From Branchiostoma lanceolatum (lineage: Eukaryota; Chordata; Leptocardii; Amphioxiformes; Branchiostomatidae), in assembly GCF_035083965.1 (NCBI RefSeq), contig NC_089726.1, positions 22,366,559-22,430,558 on the forward strand: 64,000 bases of DNA, in the 5' to 3' direction. The position numbers were made by a program, and so were the translations under genes. Shown here one piece after another: positions 23,996 to 35,891 of the stretch (the stretch's first letter is position 1; each line of letters opens with the position of its first letter). The notes beneath the pieces were generated by a model. That model worked only from the letters and a program-made list of their open reading frames with translations, did not search any database and was not told the origin of the DNA.

Positions 23996-24329
23996 TTATT
24001 TTCTTATTTCAAGTCCATAGTAATATTTTAATTTTTGGGTGGAATTGATTTATATTGTATTGCTATTTTAGCGTTATATTTTAAAGTAAGTAAAGCGTAC
24101 TTCAGCCACAAGGTTCATTCATTCATTTATCCATTCATTCATTCATTCAGCTCTCATTGAGACTTATTACAGGTTTTGTGCTAGACTGGACCCTATTTCC
24201 ATCTGTCAGGACATTATGAATATAATGTATCTTTGTTAAACAACTGCAACGGGGGTGATAAGGTCACTGATAAAGTATAACTTGGTGTATAACATCACGT
24301 GAATGACGTCATTATTACGTCATACCCGT

Positions 24330-25275
<946 letters not shown>

Positions 25276-25825
25276 ATAAACCACTCTAAGATAAGGTGGT
25301 CATGCGATAAGCAGTTTAGGTATGTGTGTCAATGTGAAAACCGCTCTGTTTTTGCTTGAGTTTGTGAGCTTTTATTGCCGACATTATGTTACAAATTAAG
25401 ATGTGGCCGTGCCACTTCGCTCGTGCTGTTACCGCCGGTCGGGATATACGGCGATCTGATTGGTCCTCGCCCAAATGCAGGTAACACCAATTCGAGAACA
25501 CGGGGGGGGGGGGGCTCAAACGTCAAACACCTATCATATCGTCATGGCGCTAATCAAACACCAATATAACATGGGTTTAACTTCTACGTTAAAAACTATA
25601 TTCCTTGGCTTTGTTTACTTAGAATATCAATGTAAAATAGTTACAGAAATTCTGTTTCTTTCTTTCTATGGCTGGTCTTCGTCATTGTTAATGCTTGGTC
25701 CAACTGTTATCTCTATATTTTCGCGGCCTTAAGCTGAATAGCAAGAAGCTTAAAATTGGTGGGCCCATTATTCGGGAATCGCAAGGGTCTAAATCTGCTG
25801 CCATTCTGCGCTAATTCAGATGACC
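25276..25825. other. No gene recognised; contains an 11-13 G run
   Basis: A G run at about 25501-25514 is the only notable feature. Open frames across it change phase within the run. Confidence 0.4.
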
Positions 25826-25827
25826 TA

Positions 25828-26921
25828 ACGGGGACTGCCCTAACTCATGACGCGCCCTAACACGTGACGGATTTTTTAGTGATGTTTTTATACATAAGTA
25901 CGCCGTGTTTGTGTCCACTGACTATGCTCATAAGGAAGGTAAATAAACCAAGTTCATGCACATAATTGTTATTTGCATTCAAAACATATCTGTACATATC
26001 TATTTCTTGTTTTGTCGAGAATAGTATTTTGACAATAATGATGGCAACGCTGAGTAGAGGGTCACTGCGTAGCTAGACGGCCCGGCACCTAAATATACGA
26101 CCTGTGCCAAGCAGATACACAACTATCATACACATCAGAAATATAACTTCATAAAACACACAAAAATTGGGTCTTTAAGTGTTTGTTGAGAAGAAACCCG
26201 ACCAAAGAAAACAACGTAAACGTCGCCGCCGTCTGGCCGTGTCGTTTTCCCTCCATTTTTTGGGGCCGCGATGGTGGCGGACGGCAATTCAACGCACAGC
26301 TTTGTAACGCTCTAACATGTGATTGGTACCGTCTATGAAAAGGAAACTGAATACAGAGATGGCGAAGATATTTCCCAATAAGTAGACGGAGTATTGTTGA
26401 TGTAAGCGGTGTCGTTTTTTCGTAATGATTTTGTAAGTCGGGTCGCATGCCAGACGTACGTCGGGCCGCGCGCACAGTGCGAGGTAGCCTATTTCCCGTG
26501 AAAACATGAGCCGGGATGCGCTGGATATAGCCCTTCTCACATGACGTGAGAAGTGCACACAGTCAAAATTTTCCGGTCAAAAGAAAGCTAGAATATAGCA
26601 GACTTCAATCCGTATTTACATTTCCCAAACTTCATCACCAACTTCCGAAGAGAGCAAAATTACCAAAGCGTAATAAGTTAGGCACACTATCTGGCGTAGC
26701 ACTAAATCAGAAGGTACATTCGTGAAAAACGTCTCACAGCGTTTTCCGCTTCTAGTGAAGGGCCCATGAACAGTATGAATACATTTCTTGTCCAAGTATG
26801 TTCTTTAGATGAATGTATTCAAAATTCATTCATTAAAACATGACCATTCTCTGGCAACCAGCAATTGAGCGCCGTGAGTTCGAGCGCGTAAAAAAACGTC
26901 ACATGTTTGGGCGACTCCCGT
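25828..26921 (-). mobile_element. 1.1-kb non-autonomous TIR element, copy 2 (inverted)
   Basis: It is homologous along its length to 1788-2910 in the opposite orientation. The ends are ACGGGGACTGCC and, from the other side, ACGGGAGTCGCC, again with TA outside (25826-25827, 26922-26923). Shared internal blocks include the stretch around 26290-26560. No transposase frame. Confidence 0.75.
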
Positions 26922-26984
26922 TACATATCATAGAAATCTGTCGTTCATTTGTTCCGTTATTCTCCTTAGAAGATTTTCACAATA

Positions 26985-27374
26985 ACGCCCCTGCAGTTCC
27001 AGAGCAAGCTGCTAGGGGGCCCAAATCTACATTACTTTTTTATTACATCACAAGCTATCAGCCATCCAAAAATCAAGACCACAGCACGTCCAGGTCAAAA
27101 GATGCAAAAACAGAAGTTCTGCCGCAGTACCAAGGTCACATACCAGGGGGCCCAAAATCGACCTCGAACTTCGACTTCACATCACCTGCCCACATACCAA
27201 GTATCATCGTAATCTATCAAGAGGTTCTTGAGTTATGCTGACTACAGGAGTGCGGAAACACAAACAGACAGACAGACAGACAAACAGACTAACAAACAAA
27301 CAAACAGACAAACACACAGGCACACACACAGACACACCCAAAACTAAATCTCCATTTTTCATGGAGATAATAAT
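26985..27374 (+). mobile_element. Hairpin-family AT-rich repeat, 5'-truncated
   Basis: GCTAGGGGGCCCAAA (27012-27026), CAGGGGGCCCAAAA (27144-27157) and GAGTTATGCTGACTACAG match 16313-16662. The right-end hairpin is ATCTCCAT-TTTTC-ATGGAGAT (about 27349-27369). A (CAAA)n/(CAGA)n-like run lies at 27258-27320. The left part is missing. Confidence 0.65.
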
Positions 27375-30300
27375 ATCTCAACCTTCAACCTTCTCCCGTT
27401 CAGGAGAAAGCTCTTGAGGCACGCCGCCTTATCCTGCCTGGTCCGCATCACGCTACTGTGCGGCGGGTCCAAGTGCAGCGCTTACGTTGTGGGGGATGAA
27501 ACATCTGATGTCACGTTAAAAGTTTCCCCAATGACAAAACAGAACTCAGAACTAACGTCAACGTCAAGACATGCAAATGCATTTGCACCAGAACAGAAAC
27601 GAAACACGGCGTTAGGACATAATGCACTCCAAAAGCGTTAAACCCAGTCCCAAATGAACAGAAAACAACGCCCAAAATTTATTGTTTCCCTCTTATGAGG
27701 GAACCACCTAGAAAAGAAGAAACAGACATAGCCAAAACCCTAGCCGTGGCGACTAACGAAGGGAGAATAAGTGTGGCAATTAAAAATTATTGCCATAGCG
27801 AAGGTGTCTGGATTGATCTTACTTCACTGTAAGGAAAGTACCAACGTAGCACTCTAGATCTTAGTTCTGCCATAATATTGTGCAAAACGCACTTAGAAAT
27901 CAGAAAGGCATCTGCCAAGCAGATATAGAAAGGCATCATGTAACTCGATGAGTTCCTAGCATATGTGGAAAGGCCAGAGTACACTCCCGTTGTAGTGTCT
28001 TTTTTCTCTGGCATTGTTGGATAGTGTGAGAGTGAGAAACTAGGCCGGAAGTTTAGAACATCGTTTTGCTGGGGCTCCTATGATCGTTTTGGTTGTTATT
28101 CTAGCTCTGTAGGATGTGTTTTCGAGGAGCTACTGTTGTTTTTCCGACACCGCACGCCTCCCCGTAAGGCGTTCACTGTGTAGACTGCCCAAGCGGTAAC
28201 CCAAGTTATTTATCGTTCCGTTTAAAACTTTCTTTATATGTTTGGATCTCCTCAAGTTTTGGTTTTCACAGAGGTTTTTTGGTGGGAGGCATGGTGTTCA
28301 GCACGTTCTTGTGATAATAGATCAACTGGGATGTGCAAACCCTTTTCAAAGCTAGAATACTAGATTCGGTGAACTCCCTGACACACTCCGGACAGTACGA
28401 AATCGGACACCACGTAAAAGTAGGTCATCTGTCATCGACAGCTGATTGCCTGGATGCCAGACGTGCTAATGAGGTATCAAGTGACAGGAGGGCATCCACA
28501 GAGTTTGCCGGACGGATTCCTGACATTCCTGTGGAATTCTGGGAATTCTTACAAATCGGGCGTAAAGTATACTATTAAGCTTGCCCCTAAGGCTTCGCTA
28601 AAAACTCCCTTCGTTAGTCGCCACGGCTACCAAAACCCGGTCAGTGTCCACGCCATGCGCCCAGCCTATACAAATAATATTTGTAGTCTGTTGTTTTGAT
28701 TCCTGAGATAATGACACCTTCTTTTTCTTCACTTCCCCATAGGGCTACATGCATTACTGGTATTTATTGTAACTGTTTAGTCTCCCCATGACAGGTGACA
28801 CCTTGTATTGTAACACAGTGTCTGTGACCCCTCACCCTTGACCTATATGACCTATATCTTACACCGGAAGCCGTTTGAAGGCACACCTGCATGATAACCT
28901 CAGCCGTCATTCTGCCGACTGTGGAACAACATAACTTGGCTACAAGGGAATTGACTACAAAATCAGTTCTTGCTGATTAGGAGGAATGAAACTATAACCA
29001 GAAGGAAATGATTATGTCTTCAGGTGTGCGCTGAGACACCGACAGGATTCTCAAGCAGACGTTGGGAGTTCAGTCCGTGTCCGTTCATAGGTGAGGTAGG
29101 TGCTTCGATTGCTGCCTGCTTGGTACTGTCGGAGTTTTCGGGAATTTGTATGTATTGTGAGTTAATGCAGAAGAATGGAGAATGGATCGGGGATAAAAGT
29201 AGCGTCGCTGCATGTTCAGGTGTGATCTACATGCGAACTTAAAATGTACTAAGCAATTTGCTTATTATCCAAGAGGACATATACAGCTATTATATATACT
29301 TGAGTGAAGTATATGTAATTTGAACATCACCAGGCATATAGGTTGCATAAATTCGGACGTTACTGCGTAATCAACGAGGAAATGACTGCCAGTCTACTGA
29401 AACCAGCCCAGGGGCGCACCCGGGGAAGTTATACTCCCAAATTTCAAACAATCAGCGTTAGAACAAATACATACCAATATTCATACTTCCCCTGCACCAC
29501 TGACCCCCCAGTGGAATGCCCTGTCTGGCACGGTAGTGACGGTTCTAATGACGGTTCCCACCGTTGAGTCGGACCGTAACAGGCTGGATGCCTGCCCGGC
29601 TTAGCCTGGGACCTCCGGCATTCAAAAGAGCTCACTGAAAGCACATTGTCTATCGCCGAACATTATTTCCGTACATGAACTTTAAAAGAAAAAGGTATAA
29701 TACGAAGTGCTACAGCTTAGAACTTAGTCAGGGGTCGTGTAGATGTTTATAACCTTTTCAGTTGTAGTTCTGCTCTACATATACAGGATTAAAAGTAATC
29801 CGCTGCCAAAACATGTGCTGCAAAGTAAGGGAAGTCGCACGAAAAGTTCCTTTTTGTATTGCCGATATTAACATTGAACCAGTCATCGACGACACACAAA
29901 GGGTGTGAAAGATTCATTCTTGCCCCTCGCGTGCCAGTAGATCGGCGTTAATTGGCTACTCAGTTGCATTTGAAACAACCGGCTGTGGGCGTTGACCTCG
30001 CCTGAAATTTAAGAGTTCCCCCTTCCGAAGTTGCCCCTCGCGGGGTCATCTGCTGGTACTCAAGATGAAATGATATATCAGCTTTCTGCCAACATGAAAA
30101 TGACTGGTACACTTGCGATATGTGCACTATTAAAGTCCATTACATTCGAGTACGCATGTGCAGTTTCAAAGATGAAGGCCCCTAAAGACGTAAACAAAAA
30201 CCGTCTGGGCATTGTTATGCAAATGCTATTTTTGGAGCTGCTTAGTTAATTATTTAACACTTTGGAAAATATCTTTTAACTCTTTTCCTATGTTTGTTGT

Positions 30301-30424
30301 TGTATTTGTTTTTATTACTGCTGTATGGTAATGACAAAAATTTACTCTCAACAAATGCTCTGTCTTCTTCTATTCCGACGTAAACCGACATCTCAGTATC
30401 CAGATATTGTCTTGTTGGAGGATT
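27375..30424. other. No gene recognised upstream of the PGAP4-like gene
   Basis: Several open frames of 60-81 aa (27414, 28333, 28454, 29024, 29343) show no domain. 30147-30233 is a fragment of the palindromic MITE seen at 8778-8914. The promoter and any 5' UTR exon of the downstream gene would lie here but cannot be placed. Confidence 0.4.
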
Positions 30425-33400
30425 ATGTACTACCGATTGGCAGTCCTGTACTTCATCACCTACGTCATAGTACTTCCGCTCCTGTGCAGTGAACTGCGCT
30501 ACTCTATGTACTTCCGTTATGACGTCACTACATCCAGGATGAAACATCTTGATCGAGCTATAGGTGAATCTGCCAATCTTCTTTGTTGTCATACTTTAAC
30601 AACCAACGAAAATCCAAATCGATTCTTTTTCAAATCAGAGGCACATATTGCCGCCAAACTGAAACTATTCTCCAGAACAACTCATAGAAATATGTTAGCC
30701 ATTCTATCTGACGTTCAAGAGCCGACCAGCACGGTGCGTTCAGCTAGTCCGGTCCACTGGACCAAGAACAAAGCCAATCTGTATTTAAAAATCTATATAT
30801 GGCAAGAAATTGGACATGGTAGAACAAGGTGCATTTCAAAACCTACCAAAAAACCTACCATAGAGTGATATTGCACCCAGGGGAATTCAAAGGGTTTTGC
30901 AACAGACTATGAGCCCAACAATACAAATACTTATTCAACAGGCCTCTATCCCAAGACATACCGATGTACAAATCATGGCTAATGTGGCAATCCCCTTACC
31001 TAATTGAGTCTTATTCTCATGCTTGTTGGAAAAGTGTCCCTGTGTTGCAAACATAACCTTACAAAACGGCTCATTTAGCTGTACTTAACCAAGTGGTTAG
31101 ATATGTACAATAACGGTCTTCTATTATTATCTACGACACATACCGATCTGGTAATTGAATGTTAATGACTGGGTAGGTTAGATGGAAAACTTCTATTGAC
31201 TTGAAACAGAACCTTACAACGTTACATTTCGGCTAATCAATTTCTTATTAACACGTCCCCACGTGTGCTCATTCCCGGCGTACATCGATACCATATCTGC
31301 GACGTACCCATCTGGTAATGGGATGTTCATGACTCAGTAGGATAGATGGAAAAACTTCTCGTGGCTTAAAACAGAAGCTTACAACCTTACATTCGGCTAA
31401 TTAATCATATGTAGCCATCCGTGGTGAATTGTTGATTAGCCGAAAATTTACGTTGTAACGTTGAAACGGTAGACTAGATGAAAAACTTTTGGTGGCTTAG
31501 CTTGAAACGGAAGCTTACAACCTTACGTTTCGGCTAATTAACAATATGTGGCCACCCGTGGTGAATTGTTAATTAGCCGAAATGTAAGGTTGTAAGGTTG
31601 AAATGGTAGACTAGACGAAAAACTTTTGGTGGCTGAGCTTGAAACAGAAGCTTACAACCTTACGTTTCGGCTAATTAACAATATGTGGCCACCCGTGGTG
31701 AATTGTTAATTAGCCGAAATGTAAGGTTGTAAGGTTGAAATGGTAGACTAGACGAAAAACTTTTGGTGGCTTAGCTTGAAACGGAACCTTACAAACTAAT
31801 ACTTATTGCTAAACGACCCGTATTGTAAGGAATATACATGTAGTTAAGTGAAGATTCCCTCTGTCTTCTGTGTTCCAAACGTACCTATGGTACCTTACAA
31901 AACCGGTCATATTGCAAAACCCTGTGAGTACCCTTGTGAGCAATACCTTTCTAACAGTTTAGATATTTCCAATCCTTGTTAGTTGAGATTTCCCAACTAT
32001 CAGTTAGTTAATATTTTCCCAGTCCTTGCTCCTTTAAACATTTTGACCTGACGGCTAATTCCCTAGGGAGAGATAATACGACCCCCCCCCCGTGTAGGTT
32101 GGTTATATTTAGTCAATCAACGCCTAATGTCCTATCACTGTAAGTGGTTTACAATCAAAATACAGTGAATTATCTAATTTGCTGTCTCGAGGTTTTGGTA
32201 GGTTTTTTGGTAGGTTTTGAAATTACCCTTGTTCTACTGTGTCCAATATCTTGCCACTACTGGCCTTTCACTGAACGCGTTAAACTTTGTACTCTCAACA
32301 TAATGTATCATACCATTCTCCGAAAAGGTCATAAAATTGATAAAATTGTGCATGTACGATACGTTCGCTTGGCGATTAAACGTATTGCTTGCATGGCAGA
32401 AGAAAATCAGGAAAGAATAGCAGTCGCGGAGGAGTATCTGAGGAGACATGGTCCACACGACAGGGTCTTCAGACGACTCAACCGACTGGTGCAGAAGCAG
32501 GTGCAACCCCAGCTGGCCATCACTGTGGTAACAGTTGCCAGGCAACCACGGAACGGTTTAACCGAACCCAGGTACCTGACGCAGGTGGTGACACGGTTGG
32601 CGGAGCTACTGGAACACGAGGGAGCCGACGTTGTGTTCCAGGTACACCCGAAGGCTTCTTAGTGTTTGCTATCTCTTGAAATCGTTAGGCATGTGGCATT
32701 AAGAAACCGCCGTGTATGAAAAAATTCCTCTCAGCACATCAATCATTTCTCTGCTGTTACTTTATCAATGGTATAGAATTTTATTGTACTTTTTACAATG
32801 ACACCAAATTTGTCATGATTCTACATTCAAAGATCGAATATCAGAGTTGAGTTCTTCACAAGGAAGGCCGAAATTTCCCTCACCGAATGACGTTGTCATG
32901 GGGATGTGGTGCTTTTTGTGGTGACACATTTACGAAACCTGGCATGTTGCGTATTGTACAAATTTAAAGCATTGACTTAATATGAAGTATGGTTTTAAAG
33001 GAAGATATACAAGCTTTTCAATGATATAACACATAATGCTAATCATTCAAACCCAACGGACATATGACCAATACACTTTTTTCCTGACCTGCGCTCACTA
33101 AGAAGTGTTCGTCTATTGCATTCATGGACAACAAATAAGCTTTCCAATGATATACTGTATAATGCAATACATTAGATAAAGACTTAAAAAGAAAATACTC
33201 AACCAAGATCAACTTTCCGAATTTTCAGTGCTTGGTTTAGTTCTGTTATAACAACATGATTGTAATTGTATGCACAAGTTCAAATGTATCTCTGGCAACT
33301 TTCAGGTTTAACCATGGTGTACAATACTTACTTGACAACCTCGTGGTTGAAAAATTTATTAATGTGATGTCATTGACATTTCTACGGTTCATGTCTAGGA

Positions 33401-34804
33401 GTTCCGTGTTGAATTTTTATTTATTTATTTGATCTCCATTCCAATCCATTAGTAATGCCATTCATGTACACTTCCCTGGAGTCGTGCTATTTAACGGTTC
33501 ACAATATGGACGTTAGCTACAAAGCTTCATACACTCACTAAGCTTGACTAGGATACTACAAACAGTAGTGAGTGTGTGGACCTTATTACCTAATATATAG
33601 ATAGTTATCCGCATTGTGTAACGTCACCATACGAATTCGTAATTCGTTCTATGTTGACGTCACCACAGGTGTGCAATGTGAACTTCCCGCCGGAAGCTCA
33701 CCATGAGGCGGTCTTCCTGTCCAAGTACGTTCCCGTCGTGCACCGCGAGAAGAACGAGGTTGTTTCTTGAAACCATTTTCAATTCGCAAGGCTGTTCTTT
33801 GCTTTTCTGTCGGCTTCATCGTAATTTCACACCGCATCCCCATCACTGATTGGATCCCAAATTTGTTCCCCATTATACTACATAGCTGCAGTTGAAAAAC
33901 TTGTGACGCTAGACTATATATGATCATATATAGCTAACGGTCCAGCAGCTAAGCGGAGAAATGTGAAATCTGTAGCATGCACATCTTCTCTTCTTCACGA
34001 TCACTACCGGCAACCCTGGCTTAAAACGGGCCATTTATATCTTAACATATTAAATCCAGTACTTATGTAATATCTATTTTATATTTTCCACTTAAACAGG
34101 AGCAAGCGGAAGAAAAGGACAGGTTCGAGAGAGAAAAGCTGGATTATATATTTTGTCTAGAAAAGAGCGTGGAGCTGAACCCAGATTACGTGTTGATGGT
34201 GGAAGATGACGCACTTCCGACTCCCGACATGCTCCACGTCTTACGGCACAAGCTGCAGTACCGACTGAAACTGAGAACACGCCAGGGGGAGCTCGTACAC
34301 AACAGCGACGACTGGGCGTTTATGAAGTTATACAATATAGAAAGGTGGCAAGGTTACGGAAACGACTTAAGATCCTTTCTAGAACTTACAGGAGTTGGCC
34401 TTTTGGGTGGGACCGCTTTCCTTCTTGCATTGCACAGAAAAGGGATGAAGACACAAAAAAGATGTATACTTTTTGCTCTTGGGTTTGTGTATGTGGTATT
34501 GCTGTGTTGGACAGTTGGTAGGCAATACTTACTGCAGTTTCGCAGACTCTCCGCACAGTTCTATACCATTACTACTGGTCCCTTCTGTTGTACACCCGCA
34601 GTTCTCTACCCAGTAAACATGGCGGCTGAGATAGCTGCATTTCTGCAGAAGGGGACTTGTGAAGAGAGATACCCGCTGGACTTCGCTCTGTCGGATTTTG
34701 CCATAGACAAAGGTTTAGCTCGGTATAAGGTGGAACCCAATCTGGTGCTACATGTGGGACTGGTGTCCAGTATCAGAGCCGATATCAGAGACCCCTTGGA
34801 ATAA
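30425..34804 (+). CDS. PGAP4: PGAP4/TMEM246-like GPI-glycan GalNAc transferase, four exons
   Basis: PGAP4 is a Golgi membrane GT-A enzyme that adds the GalNAc side chain to GPI anchors. Exons 30425-30563, 32400-32641, 33669-33758 and 34100-34804 (stop TAA) join in phases 1, 0, 0 into 391 aa, close to the vertebrate length of about 400. Exon 1 encodes the N-terminal anchor (LAVLYFITYVIVLPLL). Exon 2 gives LAITVVTVARQP and exon 3 LSKYVPV, both PGAP4 landmarks. Exon 4 has DYVLMVEDDA (Glu192-Asp193-Asp194, the metal/donor-binding acidic cluster), then two membrane segments (about 253-269 and 278-296) that form the family's mid-domain hairpin, then RRLS and CCTPAVLYPV, and VEPNLVLHVGL near the end. 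The start was chosen because exon 1 ends ATAG|GTGAAT in phase 1, matching the GGCAG|AA acceptor of exon 2. No transcript evidence was available. Confidence 0.9.
30801..32255. mobile_element. 1.46-kb TIR element filling PGAP4 intron 1
   Basis: The left arm (30801-30863) starts GGCAAGAAATTGGACATGG; the right arm (32194-32255) is its inverted counterpart, ending GTCCAATATCTTGCC. Both contain GGTAGGTTTTTTGGTAGG on one strand. No target duplication is clear and no transposase is encoded. The element fills about 80% of the intron. A frame through the right arm (from 32144) runs into exon 2 by chance. Confidence 0.7.
31338..31800. repeat. 137-bp tandem repeat with an internal hairpin, about 3.4 copies
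   Basis: GGTAGACTAGA recurs at 31468, 31605 and 31742, giving a period of 137 bp; a diverged first copy starts near 31338. Each unit holds a near-perfect 32-nt inverted repeat, for example 31513-31544 against 31565-31596 (outer CTTACAACCTTAC / GTAAGGTTGTAAG), with a 20-nt loop around GGCCACCCGTGG. Confidence 0.85.
32990..33230. repeat. Tc1-like terminal-region remnant in PGAP4 intron 2
   Basis: AAGCTTTTCAATGATATA (33012) and AAGCTTTCCAATGATATAC (33138) resemble the inner arm of the Tc1-like element near 6807. This is weak, short similarity. Confidence 0.35.
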
Positions 34805-34810
34805 TTGATA

Positions 34811-35204
34811 ACATTATCACCCCGACCAATCAAACATCTGACAAAACAAACTCGCCAGTGAGATGGTGGAAGGTGTCCGCGTTCCAAAGATGTTTTCAGA
34901 TTGGCAATTTTGGCACTTTGGAAGTGATTGATAGCGACCGTGATTTAACGTTTAGAAAAAATAGTTTCTAATACTTTTCTCTAAACGTTAAATCGCGGTC
35001 GCTTTCAATCACCTCCAAAGTGCCAAAATTGCCAATCTGAAAACATCTTTGGAAAGCTGACACCTTCCACCATCTCACTGGTGAGTTTGTTTTGTCAGAT
35101 GAAGTCGTTAACGCAAATTAGAAAGGGATTTGTCGGGAAATGGCTGATACGAATCTGAGTTTCAATATGCGATTCACGTGGTTTGATTGGTCGGGGTGGT
35201 TATG
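34811..35204. mobile_element. Palindromic MITE just after the PGAP4 stop codon
   Basis: The left arm (about 34811-34959) begins with CACCCCGACCAATCAAAC. The right arm (34974-35102) is nearly its exact reverse complement, interrupted by about 77 bp of unrelated sequence before the outer tip GTTTGATTGGTCGGGGTGG (35181-35199). It starts 6 bp after the stop codon, so it probably lies in the 3' UTR. Confidence 0.8.
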
Positions 35205-35689
35205 TTTTGATCGCTTTTCGGCTAAGGAATCCTGTTCATATTGCGATAAAAGTTATGCATTTTGTTTAGGGTTATAACAGATATCTATAACGTTATATAT
35301 ATTAAAGCGGCCAAATATGTCAAATATTATCCCGTCCACAAGGGACGATAATTGTTCTTATGACACAAACCTTCGTGAAGTAGTTATGGTGGTTTCGGTT
35401 TGACGTGGTTTGATACCCTCTTTACCACGATTGTCAATATGAAGCCCTTTTCGTCTTTTTAAGCTACATGTAAAAGCTACACATCATATTTATTTTTGAT
35501 TTTCATTTCTATTTGCTTTTGCCATGGTACATCCCTTGGGGGGCTGAGCACAGTCGATGTTTCCCATTAACGACGAGGTTGTAAATTCTCATAATACTAG
35601 GAAGAAGCTAAGGTAAGATTAGTATTCATATCTAACACATTATCTTCGCCAAATAATCAGGGCTAATTATGGAGAGTGATTAACATTTA
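35205..35689. other. No feature recognised
   Basis: AT-rich sequence; a PGAP4 polyadenylation site may lie here but none can be chosen. Confidence 0.4.
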
Positions 35690-35785
35690 CATGCTTATCC
35701 CCCCCCGGCAAATTTGACCATACACCATACCGTTTGGAAGTTATGAGGGGGGGGGGGGAGTCCAGTCTAGATAGGGTTAAAATCA
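35690..35785. repeat. Remnant of a piggyBac-like MITE end
   Basis: A C run (about 35700-35708) and GTTTGGAAGTTATGAGGGG are followed by TCTAGATAGGGTTAA, the same terminus as the element at 41781-42679, which ends CTAGATAGAGTTAA. Confidence 0.6.
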
Positions 35786-35817
35786 TTTGGTCGTACAGGA
35801 CTTTTCCGTATTTATTT

Positions 35818-35845
35818 ATTTATTTATTCATTTATTTATTTCTGT
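35818..35845 (+). repeat. (TTTA)n microsatellite
   Basis: About seven TTTA/TTCA units. Confidence 0.8.
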
Positions 35846-35891
35846 TTTCTTTGTACAGGGTAGGATGCTCTCAGTGCTAACCACACTACTT

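Noticed and set aside
30407..30868. The full 153-aa frame at 30407 as a separate gene
   Set aside because: Only its first part is exon 1 of the PGAP4-like gene; beyond the GT at 30564 it is intron and then the left arm of a transposon.
31338..31800. CRISPR array
   Set aside because: The units are contiguous 137-bp tandem copies with no unique spacers, in a eukaryotic intron.
32144..32399. Extending PGAP4 exon 2 upstream to 32144 as its N-terminus
   Set aside because: The frame has no upstream ATG before about 32303, and 32194-32255 is the arm of a TIR transposon. The exon at 30425-30563 supplies the expected membrane anchor and matches in splice phase.
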